Assembly: GCF_018613835.1 (NCBI RefSeq)
Contig: NZ_JAGGPM010000035.1
Coordinates: forward strand, 1 to 64,000
Direction: 5' to 3'
From: Arthrobacter sp. ISL-5
Lineage (GTDB): Bacteria > Actinomycetota > Actinomycetes > Actinomycetales > Micrococcaceae
Length of the DNA stretch: 64,000 bases
A program made the position numbers and the translations under genes. Below are positions 1 to 8,344 of the stretch, in pieces (the stretch's first letter is position 1; the number at the start of each line of letters is the position of its first letter). The notes beneath the pieces are model-generated. The model was given only the letters and a program-made list of their open reading frames with translations, was not told the origin of the DNA and did not search any database.

Positions 1-172
1 CCAACCACCACACGCTCTCCCAGCACCTGCGACTACTTTCCGGACGCTCTCTCACCACCCGCGGGTTCTGGCGTGACGCTCTCTCACCACCCGCCGCGCA
101 GGACCGCACGCTCTCTCACATCCTGCCGCCCGGAACGTGACGCGCTCCCACCACCCCCAACGCCGGCGCGCC
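1..172 (-). repeat. 32-bp-phased repeat array, left (minus-facing)
   Basis: The core CGCTCTCTCAC (reverse of GTGAGAGAGCG) recurs at 13, 45, 77, 109 and 141, exactly 32 bp apart each time; the first and last copies are degenerate. The stretches between cores vary. The array faces the plus-facing array at 210-410, so the two are inverted about a GC-rich spacer of roughly 70 bp. No gene is supported here. The left edge is cut by the window. Confidence 0.85.
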
Positions 173-204
173 CCCAGACCGGCACCCCGCCGTCGTCACC
201 GGCC

Positions 205-410
205 AAACCGAGAGAGCGTCCGCGATGATCCCGCAGGGAGTGAGAGAGCGTCCGCGATGATCCCGCAGGGAGTGAGAGAGCTCCCGCGCCAATCCCGCAG
301 GGAGTGAGAGAGCTCCCGCGCTAATCCGGCAGGAAGGGAGAGAGCGTCCGTGATGAACCGGCAGGAAGTGAGAGAGCGTCGCCGTGGGAAGTGCAGGAGG
401 TGAGAGATGG
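205..410 (+). repeat. 32-bp-phased repeat array, right (plus-facing)
   Basis: The core GAGAGAGCG or a close variant starts at 210, 242, 274, 306, 338, 370 and 402, a strict 32-bp period. Neighbouring units also share a trailing CCGCAGGGA or CGGCAGGAA block, while about 10 bases in the middle vary between units. The last unit runs into a copy of the dispersed TTTCGACAGGCTCAACC-type repeat. A short antisense reading frame across this array is just translated repeat. Confidence 0.85.
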
Positions 411-533
411 TTCCGACAAGCTCAACCAATGGGCGGTCGCTGATCGAGCTCGTCGAGATCCAGGTACCGGAACACAACGAGGCCTAAGGGCGTTGTCCCT
501 TTGCGGCTGGTTTTGGTTTCGACAGGCTCAACC
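409..533 (+). repeat. Dispersed TTTCG[AG]CAGGCTCAACC repeats (two copies)
   Basis: Copies lie at 409-429 (GGTTCCGACAAGCTCAACC) and 515-533 (GGTTTCGACAGGCTCAACC). Further copies or fragments occur near 1439, 3718-3866, 5258, 6657, 13447, 14590 (inverted) and 51443, mostly at the 3' ends of genes. This appears to be a short interspersed element of the genome. Function unknown. Confidence 0.75.
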
Positions 534-585
534 GGCAGAGCGCATACCAGCCCAAACCAGCGACTCCTATCAAAGGACACACTTC

Positions 586-1440
586 ATGCCCCAGCGCACC
601 ATCGTCATCACCGGAGCCAGCGACGGCATAGGTGCAGCAGCCGCGCGGAACCTGGCGAAGGCAGGGGAGCGGATCGTCGTCGTCGGGCGTTCCCCGCTGA
701 AGACCGCAGCGGTGGCCGCGGAGCTGGGTGCCGACTCCTTCGTCAGTGATTTCGCCGAGCTGGCGCAGGTGCGCGAGCTGGCTGTGGCGCTGAAGGAAAA
801 GTACCCGCGGATTGATGTCCTGGTGAACAACGCCGGCGGCATCATGGGCGCGCACGAGCTCACTGTGGACGGCTACGAGAAGACTTTCCAGATCAACCAT
901 CTGGCACCCTTCCTGCTCACCACCGAGCTGATGGGTATCCTCACGGCAGGCCGCGCCACGGTCATCAACACCGCCAGTGCGGCCAACGGGTTCGGGAGGC
1001 TGGAACTGGACGACCTCAATTCGGCCCGGACGTACTCAACCAACCGTGCGTATGGAACTGCCAAGCTGGCGAACATCCTGTTCACCTCGGAGCTGCAGAA
1101 CCGCTTCGGCGGCGCGGGAATTGCAACGGCGGCCTTCCACCCCGGCGTTGTGGCCACGAACTTCGCGGCCGAGTCCACCAGCTGGATGCGCCACGCATAC
1201 AAGACGGTCATCAATCGATTCCTGCTGACCCCGGAGCAGGGCGCCGACACGCTGGTGTGGCTCGCGACGTCCCCACCGGGACAGGACTGGGTGCCCGGTG
1301 CCTACTACGCGAAGCGCGCCCTGGCCAAGGCCAACAAGCAGGCTTACGACGCTGATCTCGCGCGGGAGCTGTGGGACAGGAGCGAGGAGATGGTGAACGC
1401 CGGCGAGCCGGCGGAAAGGCCTGAGCTGGACAACGTCTGA
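586..1440 (+). CDS. Short-chain dehydrogenase/reductase
   Basis: Predicted 284-residue cytosolic NAD(P)-dependent oxidoreductase of the classical SDR superfamily. The cofactor loop TGASDGIG is at residues 9-16, NNAGG at about 81-85, a serine in the INTASAA strand at about 131, and the YGTAK catalytic Tyr/Lys pair at 156-160. I start at the ATG at 586 because AAAGGA lies 8-9 bases upstream and the SDR fold begins at once; the frame stays open upstream only through repeat DNA. The C-terminal part resembles retinol-dehydrogenase-like or light-dependent-protochlorophyllide-reductase-like SDRs in general build. Substrate cannot be inferred. It stands alone and converges on the c-di-GMP gene. Confidence 0.85.
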   Translation: MPQRTIVITGASDGIGAAAARNLAKAGERIVVVGRSPLKTAAVAAELGADSFVSDFAELAQVRELAVALKEKYPRIDVLVNNAGGIMGAHELTVDGYEKTFQINHLAPFLLTTELMGILTAGRATVINTASAANGFGRLELDDLNSARTYSTNRAYGTAKLANILFTSELQNRFGGAGIATAAFHPGVVATNFAAESTSWMRHAYKTVINRFLLTPEQGADTLVWLATSPPGQDWVPGAYYAKRALAKANKQAYDADLARELWDRSEEMVNAGEPAERPELDNV

Positions 1441-1462
1441 CAGGCTCAACCAGCGGAGGCCC

Positions 1463-3619
1463 TCACCGCTTCAGCCGCAGCTCCTCCAGGGCGTCGATGG
1501 CGTCCGCTGAGCGCAGGATGGCCAGCTCCAGCCCGGACTCGGGCTCCGGATGGGAGAACAGATAGCCCTGCAGCGAATCGCACTGCATATCGGTCAGGTA
1601 GGCGGCCTGGGCTGCGGTCTCGACGCCCTCCGCCGTGACCCGCAGGCCAAGGCTATGCGCCATGTTGATCATGGAACTGAGGATGGGCAGCTTCTCCGCG
1701 CCCGTGCGGACCATCGAAATAAAGGACTGGTCGATCTTCACGGCGTCCACAGGCAGGTCCTGAAGCCGGCCCAGCGATGAATAGCCGGTGCCGAAATCGT
1801 CGAGCGCAACCCGCGCGCCGGCGTGACGCAGGCTTTCCAGCTGTCGGGTCACGTGGGCGTCGGGGTCGAGGAAGACACTCTCGGTCACCTCGAGCACGAG
1901 TTGCCGAAGATCCATCCCGCACGACTCTGCCAGGTGCAGCACGGAGTCGGCGAAATCGCGCTCCCTCAACTGCACGCCAGAGACGTTCACCGCGACTGAG
2001 CGTTCCATACTGCCGGCGAGCCACGGACGCAGCTGGGTGAAACTCTCCCGCATCATGTGCATGCCCATCGTGGAGATCAGCCCGCTGCGCTCCGCCGTCG
2101 GAATGAACTGCGACGGCGGGATCCTCTCGCCGTCCCGGTCCCAGCGGGCCAGCGCCTCGAACTGGGTCACCTCACCCAGCCGCGGCGAAACGATCGGCTG
2201 GAAATTGACGGTGATCTCGCCGTCGTCGACGGCGAGCCTCAGGCCGGCTTCCATGTCAGTGCGCTGCACGAGCGCGGTCATCATCTCAGGCTGGAAGCGC
2301 ATGTACCGGTTCTTGCCCGCCGCCTTCGCCGCGTACATCGCCACGTCCGCGCGGCGCAGCAGTTCCGACGCCGCCAAGGCGTCCTCGTTCATCGAGGCAA
2401 GCCCCAGGCTCAGGCTGGGCCGCAGCATGGATCCTTCGATCCACACGGGCACATTCAGGGACTCCACAATGCGTTCAGCCACGATCTCCGCATCCGTGGA
2501 TCCCGTCAGGAGCACCACGAACTCATCACCGCCGAGCCGGGCCACCGTATCGTTGGGCCGGACGCAGGACCTGAGGCGGCGTGCCACTTCGACCAGCATC
2601 TGGTCCCCGGCATGGTGGCCCAGGATGTCGTTGACCTCCTTGAAATCGTCCAAGTCCAGGAGGAGGACGTCGACGGCGGCACTGCAGTCGCCGTGGAGCG
2701 CTTCCGTCAGCTGGTCGTGGAACAGCTTGCGGTTGGCCAGCCCGGTCAGCGGGTCCTGGAAGGCCATCGCCTTGAGCTGCGCCGCCTGCTCGGCAAGCTC
2801 CGCCATCGCCTGCTTGGCCTGCTCCTGGGCCCGGCGCCGCGGCGTGACATCGCGGAAGCTCCAGACCCGGCCCACCACGGTGTCGCCCACCTTCTGCGGC
2901 CGCGAGTAACGCTCGAAGGTGCGGCCGTCAATGAAGTCCAGGACGTCGTGGCTCTCCGCGGTGGGATCGGCATACAGCTCTTGAACCTTCTCCAGGAAGC
3001 TGGCCGGGTCCGAAAGCTGCCCCAGCACGTAGCCCATGAGGGCGGCGTCGTCGTGCATAGCCAGAAGTTCGCGGGGGATACCCCACATGGAGGTGAACTG
3101 ATCGTTGAGCCCGGCGATGTTGCCGTCACTGCCGACCACCAGAATGCCGTCCGCCGTCGACTCCAACGTGGCGCTGAGCAGCGACATCGCCTCCCGCAGG
3201 CCGGCGTCGGACTCCTGCCGGTGGGTCGTGGCGCGGACTGAAGCCACCACGGAGGTGCCCCGGTCCGAGTGCAGCAGCGAGCAGGCCACTTCGCCCTGGA
3301 ACTCGGTGCCGTCGCTGCGCAGTCCGTAGGATTCGAACGGGTCCAGCGCTGTGTCATCGCTGCCGGGTACCCGGGCGCGGCGGAGCTTGGCGAGGAGCCG
3401 ATCAAAACCGTTGCGGTAACCCTCGGCCAGGACCATGCGGTAATCCTGACCAACAAGCTGGTGCCGTTCGTACCCGAACAGCCGTTCCGCGGCGGCATTG
3501 ACGTGGCTGATGACGCCGGCGTCGCTGACCACCAGGACGGCGTCCGGCAGTGCCTCGAAGAGTGAAGCGCACTCGAAGCCCGTTTCCAACGGCTGACCGG
3601 CGCGTGAAGGCGCGGCCAT
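1463..3619 (-). CDS. PAS-PAS-GGDEF-EAL c-di-GMP turnover protein
   Basis: Predicted 718-residue cytosolic signalling protein with an N-terminal PAS domain (about residues 20-130), a second PAS (about 140-260), a short coiled coil, GGDEF and EAL. The diguanylate cyclase signature RLGGDEF is intact near residue 363 and the phosphodiesterase signature FEALARW is intact near 487, so both synthesis and breakdown of c-di-GMP are possible. No membrane segment is seen, so the PAS domains probably sense a cytosolic cue. A GTG at 3643 in the same frame is an alternative start. I favour the ATG at 3619 because it overlaps the stop codon of a leader ORF that has a strong ribosome binding site. Confidence 0.88.
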   Translation of the reverse strand: MAAPSRAGQPLETGFECASLFEALPDAVLVVSDAGVISHVNAAAERLFGYERHQLVGQDYRMVLAEGYRNGFDRLLAKLRRARVPGSDDTALDPFESYGLRSDGTEFQGEVACSLLHSDRGTSVVASVRATTHRQESDAGLREAMSLLSATLESTADGILVVGSDGNIAGLNDQFTSMWGIPRELLAMHDDAALMGYVLGQLSDPASFLEKVQELYADPTAESHDVLDFIDGRTFERYSRPQKVGDTVVGRVWSFRDVTPRRRAQEQAKQAMAELAEQAAQLKAMAFQDPLTGLANRKLFHDQLTEALHGDCSAAVDVLLLDLDDFKEVNDILGHHAGDQMLVEVARRLRSCVRPNDTVARLGGDEFVVLLTGSTDAEIVAERIVESLNVPVWIEGSMLRPSLSLGLASMNEDALAASELLRRADVAMYAAKAAGKNRYMRFQPEMMTALVQRTDMEAGLRLAVDDGEITVNFQPIVSPRLGEVTQFEALARWDRDGERIPPSQFIPTAERSGLISTMGMHMMRESFTQLRPWLAGSMERSVAVNVSGVQLRERDFADSVLHLAESCGMDLRQLVLEVTESVFLDPDAHVTRQLESLRHAGARVALDDFGTGYSSLGRLQDLPVDAVKIDQSFISMVRTGAEKLPILSSMINMAHSLGLRVTAEGVETAAQAAYLTDMQCDSLQGYLFSHPEPESGLELAILRSADAIDALEELRLKR

Positions 3620-3654
3620 TATCCGACCACCAAATGAGACCACAAACTATTCAT
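3619..3654 (-). CDS. Candidate 11-residue leader peptide coupled to the GGDEF-EAL gene
   Basis: The ATG at 3654 is preceded, six bases upstream, by a near-ideal ribosome binding site (AGAGGGGGGA). It opens a frame reading MNSLWSHLVVG and then TAA. The last A of that TAA is the first base of the ATG of the GGDEF-EAL gene (TAATG). The downstream ATG has only a weak site of its own, so translation of the large protein probably depends on termination-reinitiation from this leader. No attenuator composition is visible. The alternative reading is that the strong site simply serves the in-frame GTG at 3643, which lies about 17 bases from it. Confidence 0.5.
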   Translation of the reverse strand: MNSLWSHLVVG

Positions 3655-3717
3655 TGCACTTCCCCCCTCTGGAAATCATAGAGGTTAGGTGCCGCCGGAA
3701 CGACCCACGGGGATATG

Positions 3718-3866
3718 GCAGGCTCGACCAATCGGTGGACTTGGTTTCGGCTGGCTGAACCCGCGGGGTCCGGGTTTCGGCAGGCTCAACCCGCGCAGGC
3801 GGGCTCTACCTGCGGACGGTCCGGGTTTCGGCAGGCTCAACCGGCGCGGCAGGCTCAGCCTGCGGA
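3718..3866 (+). repeat. Cluster of dispersed CAGGCTCAACC repeats
   Basis: At least five copies of the interspersed element lie in tandem: GGCAGGCTCGACC at 3718, then GGTTTCGG-type copies starting at 3743, 3773 and 3824, and a GGCAGGCTCAGCC fragment near 3849. The cluster runs across the 3' end of the UDP-glucose dehydrogenase gene and encodes its last residues. No other feature is seen between 3655 and 3805. Confidence 0.75.
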
Positions 3867-5215
3867 ACCTCAGCCAGCGGATTCGTCCCGAGCCCGCGGA
3901 TCGTCCAGCCTTCCGCCTGCCATGCCGAAGCGTCCAGCACGTTCCGTGCGTCCAGCATCGCCCGCCGTCGTACGAGCCGTCCGACGGCGGCAGGCGACAG
4001 ATCGCGGTACTCGTCCCATTCGGTGAGCAGCAGCACCAGTTCGGCGCCTTCCAGGGCCCGCTGAGTGGAGGTCTCGAAGCGCAGCTGCGGGTAGCGCATC
4101 CACGCGTTGTTGATGGCCTTCGGATCCGTCACCGTCACGTGCGCGCCCGCAGCGGCGAGCTGGAGGGAAACGTCGAGGGCGGGCGAGTCGCGGATGTCGT
4201 CAGTGTCCGGCTTGAAGGCGGCGCCCAGCACGGTCACGGTCCGGCCGGCGAGGTAACCTCCGCAGAGCTCCTGGGCCATCTCCACGGTCCGGGCCCGCTG
4301 GCCGAGGTTGATCGCGTCCACCACACCCATCCAGTCGTCAACGGACCGGACGTCCAGCGCCTGCGCCTGCGCGCGGAAGCTGCGGATGTCCTTGGGCAGG
4401 CAGCCGCCGCCGAAGCCCAGCCCGGCATGCAGGTACCGGTTGCCGATGCGCGGGTCCATGCCCATCGCCTCGCTCAGCTCGGTCACGTCAGCGCCGGAGG
4501 CGTCGCACAGTTCCGCCATCGCGTTGATGAAGCTGACCTTCGTGGCAAGGTACGCGTTCGACGCCGACTTGATCAGTTCCGCCGTGGCGAAATTGCACAC
4601 CAGCCGGGGAATGCCGGCGCGCAGCAGGGGCTCGTAGACGGCGTCGAGCACCGCCGTCACGCCCCGCGCCAGGCCGCTCCCGCGCTCAAAGGCGGCGTCC
4701 CTGCCGTCCCGCACGCCGTACACCAGCCGGTCCGGCACCAGCGTGTCCTTTACCGCGGTGCCCTGCCGCAGGAACTCCGGGTTCCAGCCCAGCAGCACGT
4801 CCGGACGGGCGGCCAGCATCCCTCCGAGCATGTCCACCGTGCCCACCGGCACCGTTGATTTGCCGACGACGGCGGACCCCCGGCTTAGGTGCGGAAGGAG
4901 ACTTTCGGTGGCGGTGACCAGGTAGCTGAGGTCGGCGCCGTCGGACGTCTTGGACTGCGGAGTGCCCACGCACAGGAAGTGGATCTGGGCGCGCGCGGCG
5001 TCCGCAAAATCCGTGGAGAAGGTGAGACGGCCGGTGGCGCGGCCGTCACGGAGAAGCTCATCCAGGCCTGGTTCGAAGAACGGGGCGAACCCGCGGGCCA
5101 GGTGGTCCACCTTGGCGGGATCGACGTCGATCCCCACCACCGGGTGGCCCATGGACGCGAGGGTGGCGGCATGGACGGCGCCGAGGTAGCCGCAGCCGAT
5201 CACGGAAATCTTCAC
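3806..5215 (-). CDS. ugd: UDP-glucose 6-dehydrogenase
   Basis: Predicted 469-residue enzyme oxidising UDP-glucose to UDP-glucuronate with two NAD+, feeding polysaccharide or glycolipid synthesis. The N-terminal Rossmann motif is IGCGYLG, and the catalytic cysteine lies in GGGCLPKDIRS at about residue 271. The middle and C-terminal UDP-binding domains follow the usual order. GDP-mannose dehydrogenases are related, but the overall build suits UGDH. The last 20-25 residues (Pro/Glu/Ala-rich) are encoded by interspersed repeats and look like an extension. The GTG start overlaps the stop of the upstream glycosyltransferase gene (GTGA), so the two are translationally coupled. Confidence 0.9.
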   Translation of the reverse strand: MKISVIGCGYLGAVHAATLASMGHPVVGIDVDPAKVDHLARGFAPFFEPGLDELLRDGRATGRLTFSTDFADAARAQIHFLCVGTPQSKTSDGADLSYLVTATESLLPHLSRGSAVVGKSTVPVGTVDMLGGMLAARPDVLLGWNPEFLRQGTAVKDTLVPDRLVYGVRDGRDAAFERGSGLARGVTAVLDAVYEPLLRAGIPRLVCNFATAELIKSASNAYLATKVSFINAMAELCDASGADVTELSEAMGMDPRIGNRYLHAGLGFGGGCLPKDIRSFRAQAQALDVRSVDDWMGVVDAINLGQRARTVEMAQELCGGYLAGRTVTVLGAAFKPDTDDIRDSPALDVSLQLAAAGAHVTVTDPKAINNAWMRYPQLRFETSTQRALEGAELVLLLTEWDEYRDLSPAAVGRLVRRRAMLDARNVLDASAWQAEGWTIRGLGTNPLAEVPQAEPAAPVEPAETRTVRR

Positions 5216-6492
5216 AGGGGGACTCCTTCGGCGGTGCGGGCTTTGGTTTCGCGGACGGACTCGGTTTCGGCGAGCTCAGCGAGCGGATGTGCGGTGGTGG
5301 TTTCGCTCCCCACCGGCACCCTCACCTCGCAAGCTCGGCCAGGGAACCCTGCCGGCGTGGGCCCAGGCTCAACCACCGGGGTTCCGGCGATCACGGCCTT
5401 GTAGTGCCGGACCAGCTCCGCGCTCAGGGCCGGCCACGTCCGGCCCTGTACCGAAGCGTGGGCTGCCGCCGCGAACGCCCGGCGCTTGGCGTCGTCGCCC
5501 ATCAGGTCCATGACGTGTCGGCGAAGGCCGGCCAGGTCACCCGGCTCGTACAGCCACCCGGTGCGGGAGTTCTCCACGAGATCCAGCGGGCCGCCGCGGC
5601 CTGTGGCCACCACCGGCACGCCCGATGCCATGGCCTCCTGGATGGTCTGGCAGAAGGTCTCGAACGCGCCCGGATGCACGAAGAGGTCGAAGGACGCCAC
5701 GGCCCGGGCCAGCTCCTCGCCGCCGAGGAAACCGGCAAACACCGCGTTGGGAAGGGCCTCCTCCAGCGCGGCGCGCTGCGGCCCGTCGCCCACGATCACC
5801 AGTCGCGTGCCGGGAACGTCGGCCAGCACGGCCAGGTCCTCCACCTGTTTTTCGATCGCCAGCCGGCCCACATAGCCGATGATCCGCTCACCGCCGGGCG
5901 CCACGGAAGCCCGCCAGCCGTCGTCGCGCTTTTCCGGCGAAAAACGCGCGGTGTCCACACCGCGCCGCCACATGTCCACCCGCAGAATGCCGCGGCCGCG
6001 CAGCTGGTTCAGCGCGAAAGTGGACGGCACCAGTGTCCGGGAGGCCAGCAGATGGATGTTCTCCACGCGGTTCCAGGCCCAGTTCTCCAGGAACGGCACA
6101 CCGTACCGTGCGGCGTAGCTGGGAACCTCGGTCTGGTAGATGGCCACGGTGGGGATGCCCAGCTGATGCGCCGCCTGGGCCGCCCGCCAGCCGAGGACGA
6201 ACGGCGATGCAAGGTGGACCACGTCCGGTGCGTAATCGGCAAGGATTCGCTTGACCCGGTACACACCGCCCATCGCCACCCGCACGTTCGTGTACCCGGC
6301 CAGGGGCACGGAGGGGAGCCGGTGCACGAAGGCCCCGTGCACGACGTCCAGAACATCAGTGTCCGACGTCGACGGCGCAATCACCAGCACTTCATCGCCC
6401 CGTTCCTGCAGATGCTCCAGCACCCGCAGGATGGAGTGCGTAACCCCGTTCATCAGCGGCAGGAATGATTCAGCAACGATTGCGATCCTCAC
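5212..6492 (-). CDS. GT4-family glycosyltransferase (mannosyltransferase-like)
   Basis: Predicted 426-residue GT-B fold glycosyltransferase. The N-terminus MRIAIVAESFLPLMNGVT and the C-terminal donor-site block with GAFETFCQTIQEAMASG resemble the GDP-mannose-dependent MgtA/PimB group of actinobacterial lipid mannosyltransferases. The acceptor is unknown. It is first of a two-gene unit with UDP-glucose dehydrogenase, which may supply or share nucleotide-sugar metabolism. The GTG start is set by family alignment; a GGAGG lies almost on top of it, which is unusually close. The C-terminal 45 residues include repeat-derived Glu/Thr/Ala-rich sequence and are probably disordered. Confidence 0.85.
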   Translation of the reverse strand: MRIAIVAESFLPLMNGVTHSILRVLEHLQERGDEVLVIAPSTSDTDVLDVVHGAFVHRLPSVPLAGYTNVRVAMGGVYRVKRILADYAPDVVHLASPFVLGWRAAQAAHQLGIPTVAIYQTEVPSYAARYGVPFLENWAWNRVENIHLLASRTLVPSTFALNQLRGRGILRVDMWRRGVDTARFSPEKRDDGWRASVAPGGERIIGYVGRLAIEKQVEDLAVLADVPGTRLVIVGDGPQRAALEEALPNAVFAGFLGGEELARAVASFDLFVHPGAFETFCQTIQEAMASGVPVVATGRGGPLDLVENSRTGWLYEPGDLAGLRRHVMDLMGDDAKRRAFAAAAHASVQGRTWPALSAELVRHYKAVIAGTPVVEPGPTPAGFPGRACEVRVPVGSETTTAHPLAELAETESVRETKARTAEGVPL

Positions 6493-6669
6493 ACCTCCAC
6501 GGTGTGCCCGCCGTCTGACACTGCGGGGGAGCAGGCGTTACCGGGAGGGGAAGGTTGGGTTAACACGAAGGCGGCGGGGATGGATACGCCGGTCCCCTGT
6601 GGTGTCGTCACCGGGCTGAAGCCCCTGGTGGCTCGACCAGCGCGGTCGGTTCGCCTGCTTTCGGCGGGC

Positions 6670-6903
6670 TCAACCGTCGTCCGGCCGGAGGATGTCCGGC
6701 AGCTGATCCACGTAGACGGTCTGGGGCGGTTCGAAGTAGATCACCAGCACCTTTTCTCCGACCGCGAAAACGCTGACTTTGTCGAACGGGTGGGCATGGA
6801 AGGCGCTGGTTCCACCCCGGTACGGAAGCATGACCTCGCCGATGGTTCCCGGGCCGATTAAACCGGTGACCCTGCCGATCTTTCCGGTCAGGCTCCGGTC
6901 CAC
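6670..6903 (-). CDS. Small NfeD-like OB-fold partner of flotillin
   Basis: A 77-residue protein consisting only of a beta-rich OB-like domain (LTGKIGRVTGLIGPGTIGEVML... VFAVGEKVLVIYF...) as in the C-terminal domain of NfeD/YqeZ-type proteins, without the protease or membrane parts. It begins next to the stop of the flotillin gene. NfeD and flotillin genes are commonly paired in bacteria, and the NfeD OB domain is thought to help SPFH proteins form membrane microdomains. The GTG at 6903 is chosen (AGGA just upstream); GTG at 6915, overlapping flotillin, is possible. Confidence 0.72.
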   Translation of the reverse strand: MDRSLTGKIGRVTGLIGPGTIGEVMLPYRGGTSAFHAHPFDKVSVFAVGEKVLVIYFEPPQTVYVDQLPDILRPDDG

Positions 6904-6907
6904 ATTC

Positions 6908-8344
6908 CTATGCACCGGGAGTCTTCGGGGGCCGTTTGGCCGGATCCTGCCCGTTCTTGAGCGCGGACGATATGCGGGGCAGGAAGGTGCCGGCCTGGGA
7001 GAGGATTCCGCCGACCATGCTGTTGAGGCCATCGGCGCCGTTCAGGACGGTTAGCTGGTCCACATGGCCGAAAGGCTCCGCGGCCGCCGCCACGATGGCC
7101 GGCATGTTCTCGGCCAGCTGCTGGGCGATGACGGCATCCTGGTTGCTTTCGAGTGCTTCGCCGCGGGCCTTGATGCCGTCGGCCTCCGCCAGCGCCTTGG
7201 CCTTGATCGCGGAGGCGGCGGCATCACCGCGTGCCTTCGTCGCGGCTGCTTCAGCTTCACCTGTCACGCGGGTGGCTCCGGCGATGGCTGCCGCCGCAGT
7301 GGCGCTGGCCTGCGCCTCGACTTCCACCCGCCGGGCGTTGGCCTGAGCTTCGAGCTCGGTGCGCTTGGCCCTCGCTTCGGCGGCGCTGATGTCGGCGGCC
7401 TTCTGCGCTTCCGCCTCGGTCCGCTGCGCGTAGGCCTTGGCGTCGGCGGGCTTGCGGATGGTGGTCTGGAGTTTTTGCTCCTCACGGTCCGCCTCGAGTT
7501 TGGCCACCTCAGTCTCCTGGACCACCACCTGCTGGCGCGCTGTTGCGTCTGCCAGGGGGCCGGCCTGTGCCGCGTTGGCCCGTGCCCGTTCGGCATTGGC
7601 CTGCGCCACGGATTGCTTGATGGCGGAGACGCTCTGCGCGTCGGCAATCTGCGCCGCGGCCTCGGCTTCCTTTTCCGCCGCTTCGCGGTTCCTGGTGGCC
7701 TCGGCGATGCGGGCCTCCATCTTGACCTGCGCAATGTGCGGCTTGGCGATGTTTTGAATGTATCCGGTGGGATCCTGAAGGTCCTTGATTTGCAGTGAAT
7801 CAACCACCAGGCCGAGCTTCTCCATTTCCACGCCGCTCGCGCCGCGGACCTGCGACGCCAGTTTGTCGCGCTCGCGGATAATTTCTTCAACTGTCATGCT
7901 GCCAATAATTGACCGCAGGTGGCCCTCGAAGACGTTGTACACCTGGCTTTCCATTTTCGGCTGCTGGCCGAGGAATCTTCTCGCTGCATTGGCGATAAAG
8001 GCGGGGGCATCCCCGATTTTGTAAATAACCACGCCGTCCACGATTACCTGGATGCCCTGGGACGTGACACAGGAGACTTTGAGTTCCGTCTCATTCAGCG
8101 TCAGGGAGAGGGTCCTGACCGTCTGCAGCCCGGGGACCACCAGGGCGCCTTTGCCCGTGACGATCTTGAAGTCCATCCCGTCGGTGTTCTCAAGGGTTCC
8201 GCGGGTCAGCCCGGAAATAATGAGTGCTTCGTTTGGTTCAGCCACCTTCCACATCAGCTTTACCGCCAGCCAAACAACCGCAATTCCCCCGAGCACCGCC
8301 GCGATGGTGGCAATGAGGGGAAGGAAGGCTGCCAGGTTCTCCAT
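6908..8344 (-). CDS. floT: Flotillin/SPFH-domain membrane microdomain protein
   Basis: Predicted 478-residue flotillin. One N-terminal membrane segment (about residues 8-35) is followed by an SPFH/band-7 domain (about 35-200), then a long Ala/Glu/Lys/Arg-rich coiled coil with many EAEA-type repeats (about 200-400) and a Gly/Ala-rich tail. Flotillins scaffold lipid microdomains and recruit signalling and transport proteins. AAAGGA lies nine bases before the ATG. The NfeD-like gene directly downstream supports the assignment. The C-terminal KRPPKTPGA tail is unremarkable. Confidence 0.9.
   Translation of the reverse strand: MENLAAFLPLIATIAAVLGGIAVVWLAVKLMWKVAEPNEALIISGLTRGTLENTDGMDFKIVTGKGALVVPGLQTVRTLSLTLNETELKVSCVTSQGIQVIVDGVVIYKIGDAPAFIANAARRFLGQQPKMESQVYNVFEGHLRSIIGSMTVEEIIRERDKLASQVRGASGVEMEKLGLVVDSLQIKDLQDPTGYIQNIAKPHIAQVKMEARIAEATRNREAAEKEAEAAAQIADAQSVSAIKQSVAQANAERARANAAQAGPLADATARQQVVVQETEVAKLEADREEQKLQTTIRKPADAKAYAQRTEAEAQKAADISAAEARAKRTELEAQANARRVEVEAQASATAAAAIAGATRVTGEAEAAATKARGDAAASAIKAKALAEADGIKARGEALESNQDAVIAQQLAENMPAIVAAAAEPFGHVDQLTVLNGADGLNSMVGGILSQAGTFLPRISSALKNGQDPAKRPPKTPGA

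Noticed and set aside
205..410. CRISPR-like array (regular 32-bp period)
   Set aside because: Conserved cores are only about 10 bp, there are no constant-length unique spacers between identical repeats, and no cas gene is near.
3655..3805. Additional gene between the GGDEF-EAL and ugd genes
   Set aside because: Only interspersed repeats; no frame with a ribosome binding site or family similarity.
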